From Cohnella baijiui (GTDB lineage Bacteria; Bacillota; Bacilli; Paenibacillales; Paenibacillaceae), in contig NZ_JAJFOW010000012.1 of NCBI RefSeq assembly GCF_020731285.1, positions 62,001 through 126,000 of the forward strand: a DNA stretch of 64,000 nucleotides, given 5' to 3'. The notes under the pieces were generated by a model. It was given only the letters and a program-made list of their open reading frames with translations. It was not told where the DNA came from and did no database searches. Made by a program: the position numbers and the translations under genes. Positions 25,073 to 32,675 of this stretch are shown here, one piece after another. The number at the start of each line of letters is the position of its first letter. The stretch's first letter is position 1.

Positions 25073-25876
25073 GTGGGAGAGGATTTGAAACGCCGCAAAG
25101 AGTTGGGGGCTTTCTTGAAATCGCGCCGATCGCGCTTATCCCCATCCGACCTTGGGATTCAAAGCGCGCCGCATCGCCGGGCCAAAGGACTTCGCCGTGA
25201 AGAAGTGGCGGATATGGCCGGGGTAAGCAATATCTGGTATACGTGGCTTGAACAGGGGCGGGACGTCCGGCCCTCTGCCCAGGTTCTGGACAGTTTGGGC
25301 AAAGCGCTGCAATTGAACCGGTACGAGCTGGTGCATTTATATACGCTTGCCGAGCACCGCCCGCCCGTTAAAGAATGGATGCCCGACATGCACGTGGATC
25401 TGTCTGTACAGCGGATGCTGGATAAATTAGAGCCTTTTCCCGCCTACGTAAGAGGACCGAGGTGGGATACGCTTGCTTGGAACCATGCGGCTTGCGAGCT
25501 GTTCGGCGACTTTAACCGGATGAATGTACTGGAAAGAAACAGTTTGTGGCGGATGTTCGCCCGTACCGACTACCCCGATTTGCTGCCGGATTGGCCGAAT
25601 GTAGCCCAGAGCCTCTTGGCCCAATTTCGGACAAGCTACGGCCAGCACATTGGCGATCCTTCGTTCGAGGAGCTGGTTGAACTGCTTAAGAGGACAAGCG
25701 AAAAGTTCAAGCAATGGTGGGAAAATCATGAAGTGCTAGGTATCCCGCTTGGACTGAAAAGGTTCAATCACCCCAATCTCGGGGAACTCGCGTTCGAGCA
25801 CCAGTCGCTTATCGTTGCGGATGATCCCGACTTAAAATTGACGGTATTTATCCCGGTTCAAGCGGATAACCCTTGA
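25073..25876 (+). CDS. XRE family regulator with MmyB-like ligand-binding domain
   Basis: The 267-residue protein has an N-terminal helix-turn-helix (RRKELGAFLKSRRSRLSP, then RAKGLRREEVADMAGVSNIWYTWLEQGRDVRPS) and a C-terminal PAS-like MmyB domain (about 105-265, with AYVRGPRWDTLAWNHAA). MmyB-like domains bind fatty-acid-like ligands. The start is GTG at 25073 after GGGGGAAGCGA. The divergent DHA2 exporter is the likely target. Confidence 0.92.
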   Translation: MGEDLKRRKELGAFLKSRRSRLSPSDLGIQSAPHRRAKGLRREEVADMAGVSNIWYTWLEQGRDVRPSAQVLDSLGKALQLNRYELVHLYTLAEHRPPVKEWMPDMHVDLSVQRMLDKLEPFPAYVRGPRWDTLAWNHAACELFGDFNRMNVLERNSLWRMFARTDYPDLLPDWPNVAQSLLAQFRTSYGQHIGDPSFEELVELLKRTSEKFKQWWENHEVLGIPLGLKRFNHPNLGELAFEHQSLIVADDPDLKLTVFIPVQADNP

Positions 25877-25935
25877 GTTGAGGAACGGTTACAAGGACTA
25901 AGAAAATGAGGTAAAGGTAGATGCTTGATTGGAAA

Positions 25936-25965
25936 GGGCTCAGCTGTCATTAGACAGCCGAGCCC
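25936..25965. terminator. Hairpin between convergent genes
   Basis: GGGCTC-A-GCTGTC pairs with GACAGC-C-GAGCCC around ATTA. The stem is strong but has no clear T run, so it is a possible bidirectional terminator for the XRE gene and the ATPase gene. Confidence 0.55.
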
Positions 25966-25997
25966 AGTCTGAGGAAGAACGCCTTTGGATTGTTGCC

Positions 25998-27107
25998 TTA
26001 TTTTGTAAACTGCAAGGAGCCGATCATTTCATTCAATTCGGACTGTAATTGCAGCTGGAGCCCCTCCACGATCGAAAAATCGGTGGCCGCAACATTGTAG
26101 GCCTTTATTTGAGAATCGATAACCTCGGCTTCCGCCAAAAGGGAGGTGGCCTCTTTCATTTTTGCCGAATAGCGTTCTTTAATCGAGGCTATTTCGGCTG
26201 CATAGGCTTCATCTGTGCCAGGGGCCATCGTGAGCGTGTACATGTCCAGGATTTCATCCCCGACCCGATCGGGAAAGTATTCATGAGGGGCGGTACTGTC
26301 GAAGATCGCTGTTCGGAGCTGCGGGAATATCAACATATCGAGGCTGTTGGGATCAAAGCCGCAATGAAACACTTGAACATCGATTCCTTTCTGTTCGGCA
26401 GAGGTGGCCAGCTTTTTGAGCAGTGTCGATTTTCCGGATCCCGGCCTTCCTTTGATGAAAATCCGTCTGTCCAGCTGAGCGGTCAAGCTTTGAATAAAAT
26501 CGAATGCCCCCTTCGGCGTCGCAGCTCCGAAAAACAAGTGACGCCCAACGGTTGGCGTATCGCTTTCATGACCAGCGTACAAATCTTGAATCAAATCCTC
26601 CGCAACCAGGCCGGCCTTCGTGAAATCCATGCTTTCGATATAATATTTTTCCCATTCGTCATGAATCCGCAATGCGGTTAAGAACGTTTCATAGGCTTTC
26701 GAATAAGCACGATCAAGCTTACCTCTAAGCTCTTCTATCGTCCCGGAATGTTCCGGTGAAATAAGACCGTTATCAAGCGCCTCCCCGAAATGAATCAAGA
26801 CGATTTCACCGGCCTCGTCCTCCGCAATCCCCTCGCAGACGCGCCCATCGATAATACCGACCTTCAATTCCGTTAGAATGATGCCATCCAGTTCGTCGGG
26901 ACGGAGAGGGGAGTGGAAGCATTGCACATGCTGACCTTGATCCAGCAGGCCATCCGCCAAACTCCGGATGACCGTCGATTTCCCCGTACCCTGGGGACCC
27001 GTAAGGACGAAGATCTTGTTCAGCCCATCAAAGGCGGAGTTATACAAGAAATGGGCTCCGTGTGCAGTGTTGCCGCGGGCAAAGTAGTGGGATGAATTGT
27101 CCACCAA
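25998..27107 (-). CDS. Two-P-loop ATPase (PRK06851-type)
   Basis: The 369-residue protein contains two P-loops: GPQGTGKST near residues 37-45 and GRPGSGKST near residues 219-227. It looks like an internal duplication of a nucleotide-binding domain, each followed by a Q-x-FHxxxxP/D-x-LD motif. I recognise it as the uncharacterised PRK06851 family of Bacillota. The start codon is GTG 27107 or TTG 27110, with AAAGGAG about 10 bp upstream. It stands alone between convergent XRE and co-oriented amidohydrolase genes. No function is known; roles in sporulation or stress are guesses. Confidence 0.8.
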   Translation of the reverse strand: MVDNSSHYFARGNTAHGAHFLYNSAFDGLNKIFVLTGPQGTGKSTVIRSLADGLLDQGQHVQCFHSPLRPDELDGIILTELKVGIIDGRVCEGIAEDEAGEIVLIHFGEALDNGLISPEHSGTIEELRGKLDRAYSKAYETFLTALRIHDEWEKYYIESMDFTKAGLVAEDLIQDLYAGHESDTPTVGRHLFFGAATPKGAFDFIQSLTAQLDRRIFIKGRPGSGKSTLLKKLATSAEQKGIDVQVFHCGFDPNSLDMLIFPQLRTAIFDSTAPHEYFPDRVGDEILDMYTLTMAPGTDEAYAAEIASIKERYSAKMKEATSLLAEAEVIDSQIKAYNVAATDFSIVEGLQLQLQSELNEMIGSLQFTK

Positions 27108-27479
27108 CCTGAAACACTCCTTTGTGCATCAGAATAAGCATGCGTGGGATAAGTGCCTATGCATTTGTATATTCCGCATGGTAACAAGCGGTGTTTGTTC
27201 TCTCCCGTGTTTTTTCGCCAGCGGCAACGGTTATGATCCATATGTTCTGTGGTCTGATTGGTGAAGGGCATGTGTGATGATTCGACGTCCGCGCTCCGTC
27301 ACTACAGTGAATTGCATAAGGAAGACCCTGGACGAGAGTATTGCTTTCTTCATTCAAAAAGATGATTGATGGAATCATTCAAAGAAAAAAATCGAAATCG
27401 CCCTAACGATTGTCCCGATCCATGATGAGCGCTGACGCGGCGCTTCGCCCAGGCGAAAGGGCATGGCTAGCCAAAATGA
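27108..27479. other. Intergenic region with no supported gene
   Basis: This 372-bp gap holds the ATPase ribosome site at its left end and no convincing ORF, hairpin with T run, or repeat. Short frames here lack ribosome sites and family signatures. Confidence 0.6.
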
Positions 27480-28790
27480 CTAGCTCAGTCTTTGCACACC
27501 TTTGAACCATACGGCTTCAATGGACAGGGTATCCGAGATATGGGTTGTCGGATCGCCATTGACCAGCACCAGGTCAGCGCGCGCCCCTTCGGCAATACGG
27601 CCACGATCATGAAGGCCGAACCGGCGAGCCGGTTTCGAGGTAGCCGACTGAAGCGCTTCTATCGGCGTGAACCCGGCCGTGACCAGCAATTGCAATTCAT
27701 GATGCACGCTGGCTCCATGAGCAAGACCGCCAAGATTCGGAACGGGAACGGGGGCGACATCCGTCCCGACCAGAATATCCACTCCGGCATGGTGAAGATC
27801 CATCACGTTTTTGAAGCTGTTTTCCATTTTGCCTTGCGGGAAAGTATTGAAGCTGGCGTTCAAAATATCGATCCATTCCGGACTTAATTTGGAATAAACA
27901 CGCGGGTCATTCGCCAATTCCGATGCGGGGTTTCCAAGAATAGATGCGTTCAACACCAAGCACGGTGTAACAAACGCGCCGGAGTCGACGATGGATTGCA
28001 CTAACTCCGGCGTGTACTCGGGCCTGTCGATAAAAAGGTGGCCCAATCCGTCCACTCCAAGATCGATGGCGGTTTGCGAAGAATGAGCGGTCAAGACGTG
28101 GGCGACGACGACTTTATCGAACTTATGGGCTTCTTCCACGGCTGCTTGCAGAATCTCGTCGCTTAATACAGGCAGGCCAGGGGCACCCATGACGGTTCCT
28201 TCTTCAATCATGATTTTGATATAGTCGGCGCCATTCTCCACCTGGGTATGCACATGTTTGATCGCTTCTTCCACCGTCGTTACTTGCGGCACTTCTTCGT
28301 GATCGTGGGCGTATGCGGCCAGCATAGCTTCCCGGTCTTCCTTCGATAGCTTCTCCAATTCCTTTAATACGAATTCCGGAATCTCATCCCCATCTGGCAG
28401 CAACTCATCCGGATGACCACCCGGGGCGGTAATCGCCGTGCCTGCAGAACGGACATCGGCGACGTCATCCACATTTTTCAATTGGATGGCGCGTCCTCTT
28501 TCCGTAAAATCGCCGTTCATCTCGAGTTCGGTCGTCACGCCGAATTGTAAGGCATCCCGTAATCCACCGATGGAAGTGTGGACATGCGCATCAATCAAGC
28601 CGGGCAATAAGGTCGCATTCTTGGCATCGATGATCGTTGCATTCGCCGGAATGTCGCCGCCCACCGCAATAATGGTTTCTCCTTGGATGACAACGCTCCT
28701 TGGCTCGATCACTTTTTCCCCATCGAAAATACGCGCATTCGTAATGGCAGTCACTTGTTCTAACGGAGCGTATGGAGTTGCATTCTTCAT
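27480..28790 (-). CDS. Amidohydrolase family protein (imidazolonepropionase/prolidase-like)
   Basis: The 436-residue protein has the amidohydrolase metal-binding H-x-H in GLIDAHVHT (residues about 66-74), a metal-bridging region VVAHVLTAHS, the H in GLGHLF and the DV in ILVGTDVAP. It ends with the small beta-sandwich segment GADLVLVNGDPT. Cytoplasmic metal-dependent hydrolase of an amide, imide or lactone; substrate unknown. The ATG at 28790 has GGGAGG 8 bp upstream. It diverges from a MarR gene, and a perfect palindrome in the shared region suggests MarR control. Confidence 0.9.
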   Translation of the reverse strand: MKNATPYAPLEQVTAITNARIFDGEKVIEPRSVVIQGETIIAVGGDIPANATIIDAKNATLLPGLIDAHVHTSIGGLRDALQFGVTTELEMNGDFTERGRAIQLKNVDDVADVRSAGTAITAPGGHPDELLPDGDEIPEFVLKELEKLSKEDREAMLAAYAHDHEEVPQVTTVEEAIKHVHTQVENGADYIKIMIEEGTVMGAPGLPVLSDEILQAAVEEAHKFDKVVVAHVLTAHSSQTAIDLGVDGLGHLFIDRPEYTPELVQSIVDSGAFVTPCLVLNASILGNPASELANDPRVYSKLSPEWIDILNASFNTFPQGKMENSFKNVMDLHHAGVDILVGTDVAPVPVPNLGGLAHGASVHHELQLLVTAGFTPIEALQSATSKPARRFGLHDRGRIAEGARADLVLVNGDPTTHISDTLSIEAVWFKGVQRLS

Positions 28791-28837
28791 TTCTATTCCT
28801 CCCTGGTGTGGTGTCGCAATCAATTAGGAGTATAAAT

Positions 28838-28929
28838 GTTAGAGATCTAACTGTCAATAAACTAAATTTCGTTTGACGTGAATACTTGTTTTTTTGTATA
28901 GTCTATTTACCGACTGTTAGCCATCTAAT
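28838..28929. promoter_or_regulatory. Two MarR operators and promoter between amidohydrolase and MarR genes
   Basis: GTTAGAGATCTAAC at 28838-28851 is a perfect palindrome. A partly degenerate copy, GTTAGCCATCTAAT (11 of 14 matches), lies at 28916-28929. TTGACG (28873-28878), 18 bp and TATAGT form a plus-strand promoter for marR, with the second copy just downstream of the expected start. One copy thus faces each gene. Confidence 0.65.
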
Positions 28930-28948
28930 AATTTGAGGAGGAACGATC

Positions 28949-29377
28949 ATGAAGCCCCGCAAGGATACGCCTTATCTGGATTTGTTTCAGATTATCGGCC
29001 TGAAGTTAAAGAAAAGAGCGGACGAGAGCATCAAAGAGTTGGGTTTAAACGCGCAACAGGGGAAAATAATCGACTACATCTACGAAAACCAAGATAAAAA
29101 TATCATTCAGAAGGACCTTGCCGATCGGTTTCACGTGCGAGGAGCCAGTATTACAAACATGCTTCAAGGTCTTGAGAAAAGAGGATTTATCGAGCGTAAG
29201 ATCCCTGCCAATAATGAACGGCAAAAAAATATATACGCTTTACCCAAAGCCGTTGAATTGATTGAAGACTTCCATGACTCCTTCCAGAGCGTGGAGGACG
29301 AAATCGTTCAAGCCCTTACCGCAGAGGAAAAGCAAACCCTGAAGGAAATACTGATTAAAATTAATGATCGCTTGTAA
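28949..29377 (+). CDS. MarR family transcriptional regulator
   Basis: The 142-residue protein has LADRFHVRGASITNMLQGLEKRGFIERKIPANNERQKNIY, the recognition helix and wing of MarR, with flanking dimerisation helices. GAGGAGGAACG precedes ATG 28949. It is divergent from the amidohydrolase, whose expression it probably represses until a ligand is bound. Confidence 0.92.
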   Translation: MKPRKDTPYLDLFQIIGLKLKKRADESIKELGLNAQQGKIIDYIYENQDKNIIQKDLADRFHVRGASITNMLQGLEKRGFIERKIPANNERQKNIYALPKAVELIEDFHDSFQSVEDEIVQALTAEEKQTLKEILIKINDRL

Positions 29378-29393
29378 TTGCTTGAAATGAAAG

Positions 29394-29450
29394 AAACAGC
29401 GGCAGCCATGGACGGGAACATAAAGTCCGTAGCTGCCGCTGTTTGTATTT
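29394..29450 (+). terminator. Terminator of the MarR gene
   Basis: AAACAGCGGCAGC pairs with GCTGCCGCTGTTT across a 25-nt loop that itself folds, followed by GTATTT. Confidence 0.75.
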
Positions 29451-29524
29451 AATGAACGATTGCTTCCCGTCAGCCGAATATTTGGATTCAATCGGAAGCA
29501 AGCTAATCAGCGTTAATTTGGAGG

Positions 29525-30163
29525 TTACCTCCAAAACGTAATCTTGTCCGAGCTTAATCGAACGGATTCATACCCGTCTACCTTGGCTTTTCCGATGGAG
29601 ATCATCATGACCGGCGCGTAGCGTTCTTCATCCAAATCAAACGCTTTGGCTACCTGATCGACTTCAAAGCCTGCCATGGGGTTCGTATCATACCCATGCG
29701 CACGAGCTACCAGCATGAATTGCATGGCAAAAAGGCTGCTATCGACTTTTGCAACTTCAACTTTTATTTCATGGGGGAGAGCCGGGTACATCGATAGAAT
29801 GGTGTTGAGTTGGTTGTCCCGTACTTCAGCCGGCATTTTTCCTTGTTCCACTGCCGTATTGTAGATTTCTTCAGCATTTAAATAGCTTTGGGTATCGCCG
29901 AAAATGAACAACATGGCCGATGAAGTGTCGTTTTGCAGCGTATTGAACCGCACAAGAGGCCGTAGCTTTTCTTTTCCTTCCGGCGTGTCGACCACGACTA
30001 CGCGCCAAGGCTGCATATTGGCAGAGGACGGAGCCAAGCTGGCTTCCGCAATCATTTCGTTCATCTCTTCTTTCGATATTTTAAAGTTCTCATCATAATG
30101 GCGAACGGAACGTCGTCCCCTGACAATATTGGCAAAGTCGTTAGTTTGGATATGGTTGAACAT
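29525..30163 (-). CDS. Nitroreductase family protein
   Basis: The 212-residue protein has the FMN-binding RRSVRHY motif near residues 14-20, the SLAPSSANMQPWRVVVV segment near 40-56, and a C-terminal MMISIGKAK region. These are features of NfsB/YdgI-type nitroreductases, homodimeric NAD(P)H-dependent FMN enzymes that reduce nitro compounds or quinones. The ATG at 30163 has AAAGGAGA 7 bp upstream; a longer frame overlaps the MerR control region. It is divergent from a MerR-type regulator. Confidence 0.92.
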   Translation of the reverse strand: MFNHIQTNDFANIVRGRRSVRHYDENFKISKEEMNEMIAEASLAPSSANMQPWRVVVVDTPEGKEKLRPLVRFNTLQNDTSSAMLFIFGDTQSYLNAEEIYNTAVEQGKMPAEVRDNQLNTILSMYPALPHEIKVEVAKVDSSLFAMQFMLVARAHGYDTNPMAGFEVDQVAKAFDLDEERYAPVMMISIGKAKVDGYESVRLSSDKITFWR

Positions 30164-30191
30164 AGAATCTCTCCTTTGGATAACCTTTTTT

Positions 30192-30254
30192 TTGACATGT
30201 CGCATGTCATTCGTTATCCTAAACGCATTATGAACTATAAACTTAGGTTTATAG
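30192..30254. promoter_or_regulatory. Divergent promoter region with two perfect palindromes
   Basis: TTGACA (30192-30197), 17 bp and TATCCT (30215-30220) form a promoter for the MerR gene. TGACATG-TCG-CATGTCA (30193-30209) is a perfect 7-3-7 palindrome over its -35. CTATAAAC-TTAG-GTTTATAG (30235-30254) is a perfect 8-4-8 palindrome of the kind MerR proteins bind. Confidence 0.6.
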
Positions 30255-30275
30255 CAATAGGTAAGGAGAAGTCCC

Positions 30276-30638
30276 ATGATGAAAATAAATGACGTTTCCA
30301 AATTAACGGGTCTGCCGATATCTACCTTGAGGTTCTACGAACGCAAAAACCTCATTCCGGACGTATTTGTTCAAAGAGATGCGAACAATTATCGGATTTA
30401 CTCTGAAGAGATTGTCGAATATCTAAATGATGTGAAGGCACTTTTGTCCGTGGAATTTTCTATAGAAGAGTTAAGTTTGCTGGTCAATCCACAACTTCAT
30501 TTATCCAGCGAGGAAAAGAAGAAAATGGTGGAGCAGAAAATCAAAGAAATCGAAGATATTCAGAAGCAGCTGAGAAAGTCGAAAAAATTCCTGGAGGACA
30601 TCTTGGTGGGGAAAGCGAATTTCCAAACGAAGTGTTAG
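30276..30638 (+). CDS. MerR family transcriptional regulator
   Basis: The 120-residue protein has the MerR winged helix (ISTLRFYERKNLIPD--VQRDANNYRIYSEE) and a long coiled-coil dimerisation helix (residues 80-115). There is no cysteine metal-binding loop, so it senses an organic signal or stress. AAGGAG is 7 bp before ATG 30276. It probably controls the divergent nitroreductase. Confidence 0.92.
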   Translation: MMKINDVSKLTGLPISTLRFYERKNLIPDVFVQRDANNYRIYSEEIVEYLNDVKALLSVEFSIEELSLLVNPQLHLSSEEKKKMVEQKIKEIEDIQKQLRKSKKFLEDILVGKANFQTKC

Positions 30639-30697
30639 GAATAGTTTGGTGGCTGCCGTGCAGATCGTGAAAATAACAATCTATAAGAACATCAATA

Positions 30698-30723
30698 AAG
30701 GAGCATGCCGTGGCATGCTCCTT
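30698..30723 (+). terminator. Hairpin after the MerR gene
   Basis: AAGGAGCATGCC and GGCATGCTCCTT form a perfect 12-bp stem with a 2-nt loop. The T-rich tail is interrupted (GCGCATTTTT), so efficiency is uncertain. Confidence 0.6.
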
Positions 30724-30917
30724 GCGCATTTTTCGCCGATAGGTACGTTAAGGTGAGCCTTATCATAAGTAGGGCGAAATTTGGGTCCAAGTTCCCTTGC
30801 AAGGTGTGGACAGTCACTCTAAGGGGGTAGATAGAACACTTGCTCGAACGGCACATCACAAGTAAAATGTTGGTATATTTGTGAAGCTATGAAGCGAGTC
30901 AGGAGGATAGAATATAG

Positions 30918-32675
30918 ATGCCGATTTCGATCATGACTGTTGAGGCGTGTTTTGCTGAAACGTGTCCGGGCGAATCAATTGTCCCACGATTTGATTGTCT
31001 AGAAACTGAAACGCAGTCGTTCAATCTAATGCGTTTGCAACCAATGGGAGAGCTCGTGGCGTCATCCGAAATGGGGGTTTGTTCAACGGAGGCCCTGCAT
31101 ATAGATAGGGTTCGGGAGGCACTACGATTGGCCCGCTCGGAGCGGGCGGATTTGTTCATTACTCCCGAATATGTCGTTCCATTACAACTGATCGATGAAA
31201 TGGTTTACAATGAGGAACTTCAACCACCGCCGAATAAGCTGTGGTGTTTGTGTTGCGAAGGCATGACATGGAAAGCGTTCCAAGATCATATGAATCTATG
31301 GGCAGACTTCTGTTATGTCGGTGAAGGAGCGTTAGATCACATATATGAAAGTAATTTCACCGGTATTATATTATATGTCTTTCAATCGGCGGCGGGCGAT
31401 CGCTGCTGTTTGGTGCCACAGAGTAAGCTGCAGCCAATGAGGGAGGATTTGGCTGTCTGTGAGCGTGTTGGATTATCCCGCGGCAAACATATTGTATTGT
31501 TCGGGGAAGCGCGCCCAAATCGATTGGTCTCGTTTATATGCGCCGATGTCTTTAACCAAGATGTTAACCAGTTAAGCTTTCTTTTCCCCGATCGCAATGA
31601 ATATAAATATATAGTGTTACATCCTCAACTAAACAGTGCTCCCCGACATGTCGAGATCGCGGACCTTCGCAATACAATGTTCCGGGCGGAATGCGGTCAA
31701 AATACATTATATATTACTGCCAACTGGGCATCCGGTACGACGGTTCACATTCCTCAATATGAACGTACAATCAGTATACATAGTCCGTGGTCCAGTATTT
31801 ATCGTAGACACATTCATTATGGTGAAGAGGGCTGGGTAAACGGACTGCGAGCGTTTCGGAGGGAAAACTTCCGACATGGCCTCGGTTTCGTTTTTGAGCC
31901 AGATATGCAGTACAAGATTTGGTTCGCCCATAGGAGGGAGCATATGCAACTCGTCTCCCTTCGCAAGCCGTTCGGAGGAGCCGCAGAAATAGAGAGGCCA
32001 CGTGGTACTGTTCAAGCGTTGAAATCATTTATTCCAAACGAACAGCGAAACGGCTGGTGCCAGATGGAAATCCCCTTTGACACTATTCTACCTTCAGATA
32101 TCCTGGCAGAGGCCAATGGTGATTATCTTTATCCGGTTCAAGCGGATGTAGAGAACAGGGATCGGTTCTTTAGCTCTTGTCTAGGGGGTACGGAGCAAGG
32201 GGAGCTGACTGCGACGAAGGTGGAACTAAGTCATAGGGTCAGCTATCATATCGACGACGAATGCGAGGGAGGACGAGTCCAGCAGGGGCGAAAAATTAGT
32301 AACCTAATCCGTTGTCTTAAACGACTTAATTACGACCGCTGCCCGTCCCAAATCCGTCGGCTAAAAGGCGGATATAGGTTCGGAATGTTGCCAGATGCGC
32401 CTGTCAATCTTCTTTCCAAAGCTGAGCATGTACGGGACGCCGCGCTAGTTGTATATGTGGAACATGAAACGCAGATGAAGGCGAAGGCTGAGCAATTAAT
32501 TGACAAACATGGTTTTCTCATGCAAGAAAAGATCGTCGTGCTAGCTTTACGGGAGTTTAGTGGGGAGATCGTTCATTATCCGGAACTCAACGATGACGTA
32601 ACGGCACCTGAGCGAAGAGTCCAGACGACCGATTACAGCCAGGGGGGATTGAATATTGAGCCGTCATTTGATTGA
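30918..32675 (+). CDS. Nitrilase-superfamily (carbon-nitrogen hydrolase-like) protein, first gene of a putative defence operon
   Basis: The 585-residue protein has a nitrilase-like domain in about residues 60-290. The Glu-Lys-Cys triad can be placed: E84 in ADLFITPEYVVP, K170 in CLVPQSKLQP and C208 in VSFICADVF. The typical RA-E-xN segment follows (RAECGQNTLYITANW, about 256-270). The C-terminal 300 residues match no family I recognise. ATG 30918 is 11 bp after AGGAGG. It overlaps the ATPase gene by 20 bp. In the nitrilase superfamily this triad hydrolyses or forms C-N bonds, including NAD-linked amides. Here it may make or remove a small signal molecule, which is inference from the operon. 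Confidence 0.75.
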   Translation: MPISIMTVEACFAETCPGESIVPRFDCLETETQSFNLMRLQPMGELVASSEMGVCSTEALHIDRVREALRLARSERADLFITPEYVVPLQLIDEMVYNEELQPPPNKLWCLCCEGMTWKAFQDHMNLWADFCYVGEGALDHIYESNFTGIILYVFQSAAGDRCCLVPQSKLQPMREDLAVCERVGLSRGKHIVLFGEARPNRLVSFICADVFNQDVNQLSFLFPDRNEYKYIVLHPQLNSAPRHVEIADLRNTMFRAECGQNTLYITANWASGTTVHIPQYERTISIHSPWSSIYRRHIHYGEEGWVNGLRAFRRENFRHGLGFVFEPDMQYKIWFAHRREHMQLVSLRKPFGGAAEIERPRGTVQALKSFIPNEQRNGWCQMEIPFDTILPSDILAEANGDYLYPVQADVENRDRFFSSCLGGTEQGELTATKVELSHRVSYHIDDECEGGRVQQGRKISNLIRCLKRLNYDRCPSQIRRLKGGYRFGMLPDAPVNLLSKAEHVRDAALVVYVEHETQMKAKAEQLIDKHGFLMQEKIVVLALREFSGEIVHYPELNDDVTAPERRVQTTDYSQGGLNIEPSFD

